Below, in pieces: positions 36,166-44,157 of a stretch of 64,000 nt of DNA (its first letter is position 1; every line of letters starts with the position of its first letter). A program made the translations under genes and the position numbers. The notes beneath the pieces are model-generated. The model had not been told where the DNA came from, did no database searches, and saw nothing but the letters and a program-made list of their open reading frames with translations. The stretch spans positions 87,540 through 151,539 of the forward strand of contig NZ_JADOES010000008.1 in NCBI RefSeq assembly GCF_018739885.1, given 5' to 3'. This DNA comes from Leptothoe spongobia TAU-MAC 1115. GTDB taxonomy: Bacteria > Cyanobacteriota > Cyanobacteriia > Phormidesmidales > Phormidesmidaceae.

Positions 36166-36348
36166 GTAGGGGTGGTGCCTTGTGCCCACCCTGGGATAAC
36201 GGTTGCGATCAACCAGGATTTGTCTATGCAAAATCCTGGTTAGGTGCCCACGGTATCGAAGGGCATCCACAAGGGAGTGCCCCTACGGATGAAATATCGG
36301 CTAGGTGCCCACGGTGATCGCGGGGCATCCACAAGGGAGTGCCCCTAC
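36166..36348. repeat. Cluster of hairpin repeats after uma2 copy 1
   Basis: It contains a 26-bp hairpin at 36166-36191 (GTAGGGGTGGTGCC...), a perfect 11-bp stem AACCAGGATTT/AAATCCTGGTT (36211-36221/36231-36241), then a 61-base direct duplication (units starting 36241 and 36302), each carrying GGGCATCCACAAGGGAGTGC (36261 and 36323). The first ~60 bases align with 44030-44090 upstream of the second uma2 gene. Confidence 0.7.
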
Positions 36349-36357
36349 GGGGTTGGT

Positions 36358-36612
36358 TTATACAACGCGGATGCGTTTGGTCAAAATCACCATGATTTCA
36401 TTGGGGCGTCCGGTGGGTAGGGGTTTGCTCCAGTCGTTGGGTTCGGCGTAGTTGAGTTTGTGCAACAGGTTGATGGTGTTGCGGATGGCGGTGAGGGTGC
36501 CGAATACGATATGGCGAACGTTTTCGTATTGGGGGTCTGGTTGGTTGGTTGGGGAGGTGACAGGTTGAGGGGTGGACGGGATGGTGCCGTCCGGGGTGTT
36601 GGGTTGAAACAT
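36358..36612 (-). CDS. Small conserved protein, unknown function
   Basis: 84 residues. A Pro/Thr/Gln-rich start (to about 28) leads to VRHIVFGTLTAIRNTINLLHKLNYAEPNDWSKP and PTGRPNEIMVILTKRIR. This well-formed C-terminal half resembles a small cyanobacterial family known to me only as hypothetical. No membrane segment. Codon use and the complete conserved-looking core support a real gene. Confidence 0.6.
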   Translation of the reverse strand: MFQPNTPDGTIPSTPQPVTSPTNQPDPQYENVRHIVFGTLTAIRNTINLLHKLNYAEPNDWSKPLPTGRPNEIMVILTKRIRVV

Positions 36613-37057
36613 GGTGATCTGGTCTCCGTTGTGGTGGATGGCCTGGGCTGCTTGTTCCGATGAGGGAAAGGGCAGCTTTGGCGAGGAAACCAGAACCCGA
36701 GTGAGCCTTAGCCTAACCGGGGGATGATGTGCAATGCGGCATGGCTAAGGGGTAAACTCACCCTAAGCCTCGGGATTGCGTTGGAATCTCCGGGGTCAGT
36801 CATCGGTACGGTGTTGGCGCACCTGCCGATGGCGCAAAAGCTAACTGAGTTCTGGGAAATTGGGTTAAAGAATTAACCTTAGGGAAGAGAGTACGGTGAA
36901 ATGTTGTTGGGGTCAAGAGAGTTTGGCTGGGTTTAACAGAATGTAAGGTCTCTGGTAGTTGTATCAATGAAATTTGATGAGAGAGCTTTTAGTTTTGTTG
37001 TGGGGCGTTTCACAAAGGGGCAGGTTTAAAATAATCTGTTGGTCATTGAGAGATGCA
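36613..37057. other. Intergenic region with one weak open frame
   Basis: 445 bases. A 50-codon frame at 36724-36876 on the plus strand (starting ATGATG after GGGGG) has no recognisable similarity and may be a chance frame or gene remnant. Nothing else is supported. Confidence 0.35.
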
Positions 37058-40000
37058 TCAGCGGCGATGATCGCTATTTTGCAATCCGTTAGCGCGCTGA
37101 ACTGGGTTAGTAACTAGGCCTGGTGACCAGTCATTCGCTAACTGATATTTTTCAATCGCTGTATCAGGATCATTCCGACCGGCCAGTCGATCACCTACCT
37201 GGACTAACATCCGACTAGCAGATCCTAACCGTTGGGGGGTATGGCATACGGGCAGATCTTTTAACACGTCTGGATTGTTGACCAAATACACATTCATTTG
37301 ATTACAAGCTCTGATCAGTAATGCTTGAAGCGTATCCGCACGCCATATCCGAGCCGTATCATCGGCTGATGCTGTTAGAACGCGCTGACCATCAGCACTA
37401 AAACGAGCAGTAAACACAGTCTCAGTATGATCGTCAAAAACATTCAGTTCTCGACCTTGAAGGTCCCAGACGCGAGCGGTGTTGTCAGACGAGGCGGTGA
37501 CGACCCGCTGACCATCGTTGCTAAAAACCGCGCTTAGAACCAAGTTTTGATGGCCTTCGAGCACGGTGGACTCGCCGGTGCGCAAGTCCCAGACGCGAGC
37601 GGTGGTGTCATCCGAGGCGGTGACGACCCGCTGACCATCGTTGCTAAAAACCGCGCTTCGAACCAAGTTTTGATGGCCTTCGAGCACGGTGGACTCGCCG
37701 GTGCGCAAGTCCCAGACGCGAGCGGTGGTGTCAGACGAGGCGGTGACGACCCGCTGACCATCGTTGCTAAAAACCGCGCTTAGAACCTCGTTTTGATGGC
37801 CTTCGAGCCGATGTTTTTCCCGTAATCGGTTCAGGATAGTTTGCAGTGTTGCTGTTGGACTAGCTGCTGGATACTTCTCTAATGTCCTGATGTTATTAGC
37901 ATTTACTAAATTTTGTAGGCGTTGACCAGTTTTCAACGATGCCAACAATGCTTTGCCTTGATCATGTTCAAACGTTTTGAGTGACCTCACACCAGCAATT
38001 TCAAGCTTGGTTCCCTCTCTTGCTATTGTGGCTTCTGCTCGTGCTACTTTTTGTTCCTGACGGGCATTCTCTCTCGCAATATTTGCTTGTTCTAACCCTG
38101 ATTGAGCTTGTTGTCGGTCATCTCGTGCTGTCGCCAACTGTGACTGAGCATGCGCGACCGCTTTCTGGGCAGTCTCTTGTGCCTGCTTAGCCTGTTGACC
38201 AATCTCTTTCAAACGAGTATTAGCATCTTCCACTAATGCCTCAGCGACCTTTACTTCGTCAGCAGCTGACTGTGCTTTTTTGCCCGCAACATCCTGCCGG
38301 AATTCCGCCACTTCAACATCAAAACTGGCTTTCCGTTGTTTCAAGTCAGCCCAAATTTCTTGCCTTTTTGCTTTCCATGTAATGAGGCCAGCAGCCAGTG
38401 TCGACTTATCCGCATTTTTAGTAGCTGCAATGGCGACACCAACAGTAACAACAGCAACTGCCGCTGCCACTGCAATAGTTCCAGCCAACCCCCGCCGCGC
38501 CTGCCGATTCCTCGCCCGCAAATCCTCTCTCTCATCCTCTATCAGCGCCAGCTCTCCCCTCGCCGCCGCATTCGCCACCTCCAGATCCGCCTTCTCCCCC
38601 TCTAGCCGCACCCGCTGCCGCTTCTCCTCCTCCAACTCCACCATCAACTGCTCCAACCTCGGAGCCTGCTGATCCCGGATCACCCCCGCCAAATAATCAT
38701 GCACCAACTGATACCGATCATCCGGCCTATCCGGCAAATACACCACAATCCCCGACCCAGTCAAAATCCTCAACACCAGGTCTAAACCATCGGTCTCTTT
38801 ATCCGCCTCACCAGCAACTCCCCGAATCCCCAACGCCTCTAGTTCCCGCATCAGCTCTGGCCGAGTCTTTAACGGCCTTGTCCGCCGCTCATCCGTCAAC
38901 AAAAACAACACCAACCCCGCCAACTGCCGATTCTCATCCCCACAGTCATCGACCACATTATTCAGATAGTTCTGTACCAGCGTCTCCTTCGGCTGTTCCC
39001 CCAGCTCTCGATACCTCGCCAGAGTTTGAATAGTCTCCGTCTGCAGCTGCGCCCCCACCACCTGCATCTCAATGGGCCGCACCTCCCCCAACGCCCCCGC
39101 CAGGTCATCCACCAGCGCATCCACCAACCCCGGCTCCAAATACATCCGCGCCCCCGACGCCAGATTCTCAATAATCGCCTTCGTATCCGCCGGACTAAAA
39201 TTCCCAATCTCGTACAGAATCTGTTTCCCTAAAATATCCTCCAACTGCGCCCGCGCCATCGACCCCGACTCCAGCTGATTCCGCCGCACCAACTGCCGCG
39301 CCTCCAGCAAATAATGCAAATAATCCTCCCGGATCGAAAACACAATCTTCAGAGCACCGGGTAGATCCAAACAATCCGCCACAAACCCAAAAAACTCTCG
39401 CCGTTTTAACGGATCCGGATTCGCAAAAAAGAACTCCTCAAACTGATCCAACAACAACACCGGACGCAAGGTACTCTCCTCACAAACCCGCAAGGCATCC
39501 AGAATGTTGCGATTGAGATCAGCAGATTGTTGATTGGGAAGCGTCTCCGCTAGGTCATCCCCCTCGGCGGCCCCCCTAGCCCCCCAATCCTGGGGGGAAT
39601 CCACCTCAAAGCCCCCAAAATTGGGGGTTTGGGGGCCTCCAATTTTGGGGGCTTCCTCACCAATATCCCCCTCCAAAACCTCCCGCAACAAATCCTTCCC
39701 CTGCCGCCGCACCACCGCACTCGCCGACTCCCCCAACGCCGCCGCCAACGACTTCCCCAACGCCCGCCGCCAATCCGTATACTTCCGCACCAACACCGGC
39801 ACATTCCGCCGATTCTCCAGACTTCTCCCCCGCAACGCAGGCAACAATCCACCATTAATCAACGAACTCTTCCCCACCCCCGACGTCCCATGCACCACCA
39901 ACAGCTTATGGCTCGTCCCCGCAATCCGCTGCAACAACGCCGTCAGATCCCGCTTCCGCCCCGATGCCTCAATCTCCGGCGCAATCTCCTCCAACGTCTC

Positions 40001-41521
40001 CCGCTCCGACCGCACCGTCACCCGCTGCTCCGTCCGCTGCGACCGCAACCGCCCCGCCCCAATAAACGCCCGCAGCCCATACTGCTTCTCCACCGCCAGC
40101 CGCTCTTGCTTGATCTCAAAGGCATCTAAATAACGGTGTTGCTCCCGCAATCGCGCTTGTAACTGCCCCAAGATGTTTGTATATAGCCTCGGATGCCCCA
40201 GTACCCCCATGGCCTGGGCCGCCTGCAAGTGCACAATCGCCCCCTCTCCATCGCCGAGCTGATAGTTCGCCTCTGCCAATCGCGCCAGATATAGCATGCG
40301 CCACCAGCTGTCCCGTTGCGCCAGGGTGTCTAAGGCCAGCTGCGCTAGCTCGGCTCCCCGGTGCCACTGCCCCCGCCGCATGGCCACATCCGCCAAAAAT
40401 CCATAATTCTCCGCCTGTTTATCCGGCTTAGGATACCGTTGCCGCAGATCCACCGCCTGCTGGGCCACCGTCTCCAGCTCGTCCCATCGTTCCAATCGAT
40501 GCAACACTCGCTCCAGCGCATTAATGCACTTGCACACCAGATCGGGCCGTTCTGCTTGCTCAAAGACCGCCACACAGTCCTGCAGCGGTGGTAACGCACT
40601 CTCCCAGTCCGCACTCTGGTACTTAACACTATCCACGGCATAGTACCGAGCCCGTCCCAGGTAAAACAGGGCCAGACCATATTTCAACTGATCAGCAGCT
40701 TGCGTCCGCCAATAATGAGCACTCTGCTCAAATAACCCAATCGCCTCTTGATTGAGCAGATTGAGCCCCTGGGCAAAGGTCACACCCGCTTGCAAATCTG
40801 GCCCCAACGCCACTTTCTGTCGCTGTAGCTCCGCCAGTGCCAAACTCAGCTCATCACTTTGCAAATAACCAAAATCTACCTGCTTCAATAACCGATTAAA
40901 TGACTCTGGCGTATTAGGCTCCAACAATGTGGTAAATAAACGCCCATTGGCCTGCTGCAGCCCATCGGTCAGCGTCTCAGGTGATAGGGAAAACGCAATC
41001 GTCTCCCCACCCGCAATACTCTCAAAATCATTGGCATACTGCGACAGCTGTCGATAGCCCTCATCCGTAAACCACAGCACCAACGGAAACGGAAACTCCC
41101 GCCGAAACTCCTCCCGTCGTTTATTTAACTCCACCAAAAACGTTTCTAACGAGCAGAGCCGCTCCATGCCCAGCACCAAGGCTGCCCCCGGCTGGACATT
41201 ATCCGATGGCATCGTCTGCGGTTGCGCGGGACCTGGTTGGACGCCCCGCATCGTCTGCAACTGCGCATATAGATTAGTATCATCGGTCCCTAACCGCAGC
41301 ACCTGTACCGGTCCCTGCAGCTCTTCCCCCGCCAGCTGTTGCCCCAGCTGCTCCACCATCTGGTCCCGCAGCCGGTTGTAGTTACACCGCACCAACAGCA
41401 GCGTAATCGTATCCGCTCCCTGACCAAAAACAATGGCACTGGTCAGCTCCTCCAGCGCCGCCTCATTCTGCGCGGAGTTTTCAGCAAAGTTAAAACTGTT
41501 AGTCGGGGGCACAGTACTCAT
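37058..41521 (-). CDS. nSTAND-type NTPase with N-terminal sensor-like domain, coiled coils and WD40 repeats (module 1)
   Basis: 1487 residues. In order: an N-terminal domain (about 20-220; LLLVRCNYNRL, FPFPLVLWFTDEG) shared with the protein at 49636; a TPR-like helical region (220-480); STAND NTPase with Walker A HGTSGVGKSSL (about 541) and Walker B LLLDQFEEFF (about 687), plus SIREDYLHYL; a winged-helix-like part ending QLVHDYL; coiled coil, one transmembrane-like helix (about 1010-1034), more coiled coil; and four WD40 repeats (about 1237-1400), three nearly identical. STAND proteins are ligand-triggered switches in immunity and signalling. The gene follows an ATPase and a PD-(D/E)XK gene on the same strand. 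An in-frame GC-rich repeat adds about 30 residues between Walker A and B. Confidence 0.85.
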   Translation of the reverse strand: MSTVPPTNSFNFAENSAQNEAALEELTSAIVFGQGADTITLLLVRCNYNRLRDQMVEQLGQQLAGEELQGPVQVLRLGTDDTNLYAQLQTMRGVQPGPAQPQTMPSDNVQPGAALVLGMERLCSLETFLVELNKRREEFRREFPFPLVLWFTDEGYRQLSQYANDFESIAGGETIAFSLSPETLTDGLQQANGRLFTTLLEPNTPESFNRLLKQVDFGYLQSDELSLALAELQRQKVALGPDLQAGVTFAQGLNLLNQEAIGLFEQSAHYWRTQAADQLKYGLALFYLGRARYYAVDSVKYQSADWESALPPLQDCVAVFEQAERPDLVCKCINALERVLHRLERWDELETVAQQAVDLRQRYPKPDKQAENYGFLADVAMRRGQWHRGAELAQLALDTLAQRDSWWRMLYLARLAEANYQLGDGEGAIVHLQAAQAMGVLGHPRLYTNILGQLQARLREQHRYLDAFEIKQERLAVEKQYGLRAFIGAGRLRSQRTEQRVTVRSERETLEEIAPEIEASGRKRDLTALLQRIAGTSHKLLVVHGTSGVGKSSLINGGLLPALRGRSLENRRNVPVLVRKYTDWRRALGKSLAAALGESASAVVRRQGKDLLREVLEGDIGEEAPKIGGPQTPNFGGFEVDSPQDWGARGAAEGDDLAETLPNQQSADLNRNILDALRVCEESTLRPVLLLDQFEEFFFANPDPLKRREFFGFVADCLDLPGALKIVFSIREDYLHYLLEARQLVRRNQLESGSMARAQLEDILGKQILYEIGNFSPADTKAIIENLASGARMYLEPGLVDALVDDLAGALGEVRPIEMQVVGAQLQTETIQTLARYRELGEQPKETLVQNYLNNVVDDCGDENRQLAGLVLFLLTDERRTRPLKTRPELMRELEALGIRGVAGEADKETDGLDLVLRILTGSGIVVYLPDRPDDRYQLVHDYLAGVIRDQQAPRLEQLMVELEEEKRQRVRLEGEKADLEVANAAARGELALIEDEREDLRARNRQARRGLAGTIAVAAAVAVVTVGVAIAATKNADKSTLAAGLITWKAKRQEIWADLKQRKASFDVEVAEFRQDVAGKKAQSAADEVKVAEALVEDANTRLKEIGQQAKQAQETAQKAVAHAQSQLATARDDRQQAQSGLEQANIARENARQEQKVARAEATIAREGTKLEIAGVRSLKTFEHDQGKALLASLKTGQRLQNLVNANNIRTLEKYPAASPTATLQTILNRLREKHRLEGHQNEVLSAVFSNDGQRVVTASSDTTARVWDLRTGESTVLEGHQNLVRSAVFSNDGQRVVTASDDTTARVWDLRTGESTVLEGHQNLVLSAVFSNDGQRVVTASSDNTARVWDLQGRELNVFDDHTETVFTARFSADGQRVLTASADDTARIWRADTLQALLIRACNQMNVYLVNNPDVLKDLPVCHTPQRLGSASRMLVQVGDRLAGRNDPDTAIEKYQLANDWSPGLVTNPVQRANGLQNSDHRR
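37469..37809. repeat. 123-bp tandem array encoding WD40 repeats
   Basis: The same 41-codon unit recurs with starts at 37469, 37592 and 37715, exactly 123 bases apart. Only a few positions differ between units, far less than the divergence from the fourth WD40 repeat. This indicates recent duplication or ongoing homogenisation. Confidence 0.9.
39568..39652. repeat. GC-rich palindromic repeat inserted in frame in the nSTAND gene
   Basis: The plus strand shows CCCCCAATCCTGGGGG, then CTCAAAGCCCCC, then ATTGGGGGTTTGGGGGC, aligning with the internal part of the 161-bp element at 25160-25221. Translated on the minus strand it gives a Pro/Gly-rich segment (residues about 624-652) absent from the paralogue at 49636. 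Confidence 0.75.
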
Positions 41522-41621
41522 CAGCTCATGCGCAAACGTCCAAGGGAAAAGCAGTCATTTCGTTAGAAACTTGCCAACCGTAACAATGGTCCACCCCTAA
41601 CATCACACAACCGACATACCT

Positions 41622-41637
41622 CCCCTCCTGGGAGGGG
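41622..41637. repeat. CCCCTCC/GGAGGGG hairpin
   Basis: A perfect 7-bp stem with a 2-base centre in the leader of the nSTAND gene, between it and the PD-(D/E)XK gene. Confidence 0.5.
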
Positions 41638-41691
41638 CTCCGGGGTGGGTTAGCGTGCCTATAAAATAGCGAATCTTGGTCAATCGCAACA

Positions 41692-41725
41692 CCCTTTCCC
41701 CCTTTCCCCCTTTCCCCTTGTCCCC
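41692..41725 (-). promoter_or_regulatory. Potential G-quadruplex in the leader of the nSTAND gene
   Basis: Read on the coding (minus) strand this is GGGG-ACAA-GGGG-AAA-GGGGG-AAA-GGGGG-AAA-GGG: five G-runs separated by 3-4 bases, fulfilling the G-quadruplex pattern in DNA or mRNA. It lies about 170-205 bases upstream of the ATG at 41521, after the PD-(D/E)XK stop. Confidence 0.55.
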
Positions 41726-41739
41726 TACATCGAGATGGG

Positions 41740-42372
41740 TTACCAGGTGCGGGGTGTAAAGCCTGGTGTCTTGCTAATCGCGACACTGTCTCCAGATTGT
41801 TGAATTAAGAATAGTCCCTGGTTGTACGCATAGGTATCTACATCTTTATCAATTTCGATGGCGGCCACGGCTCCATAGAGTCGATAGCTGGCGTAGTGGG
41901 GAAACGCTAGCTTAAATTGTTCCAAACTGCGTAACACCTGACGGATGCTGTCTTGGGTGAGTCGGGATTTTACTTCGATGACGACGGCGACATCATCGTT
42001 GACGACTAAAATGTCAATTTCTAGATTGCGGTTGCCTCGGGCAGAACGGACTCGCTGATAGACTTCTTGTACCGCCATGCCCTGTTCTTGAAACAACCGT
42101 AACGCAGCCGGGGCGACAATGTTTTCGACAAACCGTCCCCAGCGACTGCTGAGGTTGTTGACTGCCTGGTTGGCTTGGGTTGCGATCGCTTCCGCCTTGG
42201 CCAATCGTTTTTCAGCTTCCACTGCACGGCGATCAAACTCAGCTTTGGATTCCGCTGCCAGACGATCAGCTTCTGCCGCACGGCGATCAGCCTCAGCAAA
42301 GCGCCGATCAGCTTCTGCCTGGGAGCGTTGAAATAGGGCGTAGATGTCGTCAATGGTGACTGGATCGGGCAT
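41740..42372 (-). CDS. PD-(D/E)XK nuclease-like protein with N-terminal coiled coil
   Basis: 210 residues. Residues 15-75 form a heptad coiled coil built on EADRRxA repeats. The C-terminal domain (about 85-200) has LEIDILVVNDDVAVVIEVKS, the D-x(8-12)-EVK signature of restriction-like nucleases, and a helix SIRQVLRSLEQF. Related cyanobacterial proteins go under DUF names and lack known function. It sits between the ATPase (107 bases upstream) and nSTAND genes of module 1 and may be its effector; module 2 lacks it. Confidence 0.75.
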   Translation of the reverse strand: MPDPVTIDDIYALFQRSQAEADRRFAEADRRAAEADRLAAESKAEFDRRAVEAEKRLAKAEAIATQANQAVNNLSSRWGRFVENIVAPAALRLFQEQGMAVQEVYQRVRSARGNRNLEIDILVVNDDVAVVIEVKSRLTQDSIRQVLRSLEQFKLAFPHYASYRLYGAVAAIEIDKDVDTYAYNQGLFLIQQSGDSVAISKTPGFTPRTW

Positions 42373-42461
42373 GGCAGCTTCAAGGAAAACCTGGGTTATT
42401 CTAATTCTATCCTGAGGTATTTATCCTTTGCCTTTTTCCCCTACTCTATTGCCGATTAACC

Positions 42462-42478
42462 GGTGGGCCTTGCCCACC
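42462..42478. repeat. GGTGGGC hairpin directly after ATPase 1
   Basis: GGTGGGC-CTT-GCCCACC, a perfect 7-bp stem, touches the ATPase stop at 42479. A roughly 40-base segment here (CCCCTAC...ATTGCC...CGGTGGGCC) aligns with 49590-49628 after the second ATPase, with opposite polarity relative to the genes. Confidence 0.6.
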
Positions 42479-43855
42479 CTACGTTTTTAATTCTTCGGAC
42501 TCTAACAAAATCGGATTGACATCAAACCAGGATTCTCCCTGGTCGCGGTACTCAAATACCAATCGACTATGGATCAACCGTTGATAATCGTCATCCCCAC
42601 CCACTTTTTTCTTCTGCTGTCGTACCTGTCGCAATAACGCCCATTCATCCGCCGATAGCTGCAGCGTCATCTCATTGCGCCGGGCTCGGATGACTTCTTC
42701 TAGCTTCTCGTGCTTGAGTGGAAAGTTGCGCCCCTTGCGCACCCAGCCATTGAGCAACCGCAGCAGGTCCCGCACATGGCCGCCACTGACCATACAGAGC
42801 CGGTCCAAAGCCCCCGGCTGATCAAATAAATCGGCCACCTGAGCCAGTCGCTCTGTTTCTGACTGATTGGGCATGGCCCGCGCCAGCACTAACTGTCGTA
42901 ATAGTCGCATGCCTTCTTCACACAGGTTGCCATCGCGCAGCTTGACGGGCACCATGGGCAATACCTTCGGGTCATCGGTGTACCGCGCCGTCAGCAGACC
43001 GTATTCACTGGAAAACTTGAGGGCCAGGGGAATGGTATACACCTTATGACAGTGCAGCTTTTGCAAACATTCGTGCTGATCAATAAATAGATATTCTTGC
43101 TGGGAACGACCAAAGGCCTTGGGACGATTGTCAATCCGATCCAGATTGTCCACAATCACCACCAGCCCCTGCTTGCCCTGTTGTTTGAGTTGGACAATGG
43201 CAGGCTTGAGCAACTCTTCGTTAATCGCCTCTACCAGCTGATTTTTCTGGGGACCTAAAAACTGATTCAACCGATCCCGCAGGGTGGCGTCGTTTTTTGC
43301 CCGTGCGGTGATTTTGCCGATACCTGCCGCTAGGGAAAATTCGCCGTTGGTGCTGGCACTGGCACTGAGGTCCGACATGCCCGGTGTCTTGACTGGCAGC
43401 GGCACCGATGCTTCGGCCTCTAGCTCAATTTCAGTCATCAATACCTTGGCTGCCTTTTGCAGTAACCCCCGTAGGCCCTTGGCGTCACCAATGTCGATAC
43501 CTTCTAGACTCTGGCTAATGCGTCGAGCAATGGCTAGCAGTACATCGCCAATATCCACATCGGCCATTTCTAAATCTTCTGTGGATTCAAAATAAACCAC
43601 ATGAAATCCATCTGCTTCTAATTCCGCCCGTAACTTTAGCAGTTCCGTCGATTTGCCACAGCCGATGTGCCCGGTAAACAGGGTACAGGTAGGATTTTCC
43701 GGTTCATAAAAGGTGATCAGGTCTTTGATTTCGGCAATGATCTGCTCACCACGCACCTCAGAAAAGTCGATATAGAGCTGCCGATCGTCCTCTTTTTGAG
43801 GATCGAGGGTGCGGGCAGGGCTAGTGGTTTGAAAAAACTGACGAACATCTAGCAT
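42479..43855 (-). CDS. P-loop ATPase (AAA/STAND-like), module 1
   Basis: 458 residues from the ATG at 43855, which aligns with the start of the homologue at 48250; a frame-open ATG lies six codons upstream. Signatures: RQLYIDFSEVRG before the P-loop, Walker A TGHIGCGKSTELL (about 63), HVVYFESTEDLEMADVDI, Walker B VVIVDNLDRID (about 230), and a C-terminal helical/winged part (CMVSGGHVRDLLRLL...). The sensor-like GGHVRDLL suggests an Orc/Cdc6- or STAND-type architecture. Compared with its paralogue it has an extra Ala/Ser-rich loop near 150-180. It begins a same-strand set with the nuclease-like and nSTAND genes. Confidence 0.85.
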   Translation of the reverse strand: MLDVRQFFQTTSPARTLDPQKEDDRQLYIDFSEVRGEQIIAEIKDLITFYEPENPTCTLFTGHIGCGKSTELLKLRAELEADGFHVVYFESTEDLEMADVDIGDVLLAIARRISQSLEGIDIGDAKGLRGLLQKAAKVLMTEIELEAEASVPLPVKTPGMSDLSASASTNGEFSLAAGIGKITARAKNDATLRDRLNQFLGPQKNQLVEAINEELLKPAIVQLKQQGKQGLVVIVDNLDRIDNRPKAFGRSQQEYLFIDQHECLQKLHCHKVYTIPLALKFSSEYGLLTARYTDDPKVLPMVPVKLRDGNLCEEGMRLLRQLVLARAMPNQSETERLAQVADLFDQPGALDRLCMVSGGHVRDLLRLLNGWVRKGRNFPLKHEKLEEVIRARRNEMTLQLSADEWALLRQVRQQKKKVGGDDDYQRLIHSRLVFEYRDQGESWFDVNPILLESEELKT

Positions 43856-44029
43856 GGGCTGATCAGGGACCATAGCAACGCTAATCGAAGTCTACGTGCC
43901 TATAGCTTCAAGGATCTATATTTTTCTCCCAGGAGATGGGATAGCATCGTAATAGTGCTTAACAAAAAAACTCGATTACGGCCTAACAACAAATCCGAAT
44001 TCATTAAGCCCGATTAAAAATAGGCAATC

Positions 44030-44095
44030 TCGTAGGGGCACTCCCTTGTGGATGCCCTGGGATACCGGACGCTATCAGCCAGGATTTCGTATAAT
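44030..44095. repeat. 26-bp hairpin repeat with conserved flank upstream of uma2 copy 2
   Basis: 44032-44057 (GTAGGGGCACTCCCTTGTGG...) is the complement of the copies at 36261 and 36323. The following CTGGGATAC and ATCAGCCAGGATTT align with 36192-36221, so about 60 bases are shared with the region after the first uma2 gene. The rest of 43856-44157 shows nothing else. Confidence 0.6.
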
Positions 44096-44157
44096 TACCG
44101 CAGCTCCCATGACATCCGGTTAATAATCAAAGTCATAGCTGTACAGGGCATTGAGGC

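Noticed and set aside
36724..36876. 50-codon plus-strand frame
   Set aside because: The start context is only a G-run and the product has no family resemblance; not enough to call a gene.
37534..37783. Open frames on both strands with internally repeated products
   Set aside because: They are frame shadows of the 123-bp WD40 tandem array.
37469..37809. Regular repeats considered as a CRISPR-like array
   Set aside because: Units are contiguous, 123 bp, in frame and encode WD40 repeats; there are no spacers. No CRISPR array was found elsewhere.
38280..40431. Several long plus-strand frames opposite the module-1 nSTAND gene
   Set aside because: High GC at third positions of the real gene keeps antisense frames open; products are Pro/Arg/Ser-rich and unlike proteins.
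42119..42331. Repetitive Ala/Ser/Arg-rich plus-strand frame
   Set aside because: It is the antisense of the heptad-repeat coiled coil in the PD-(D/E)XK gene.
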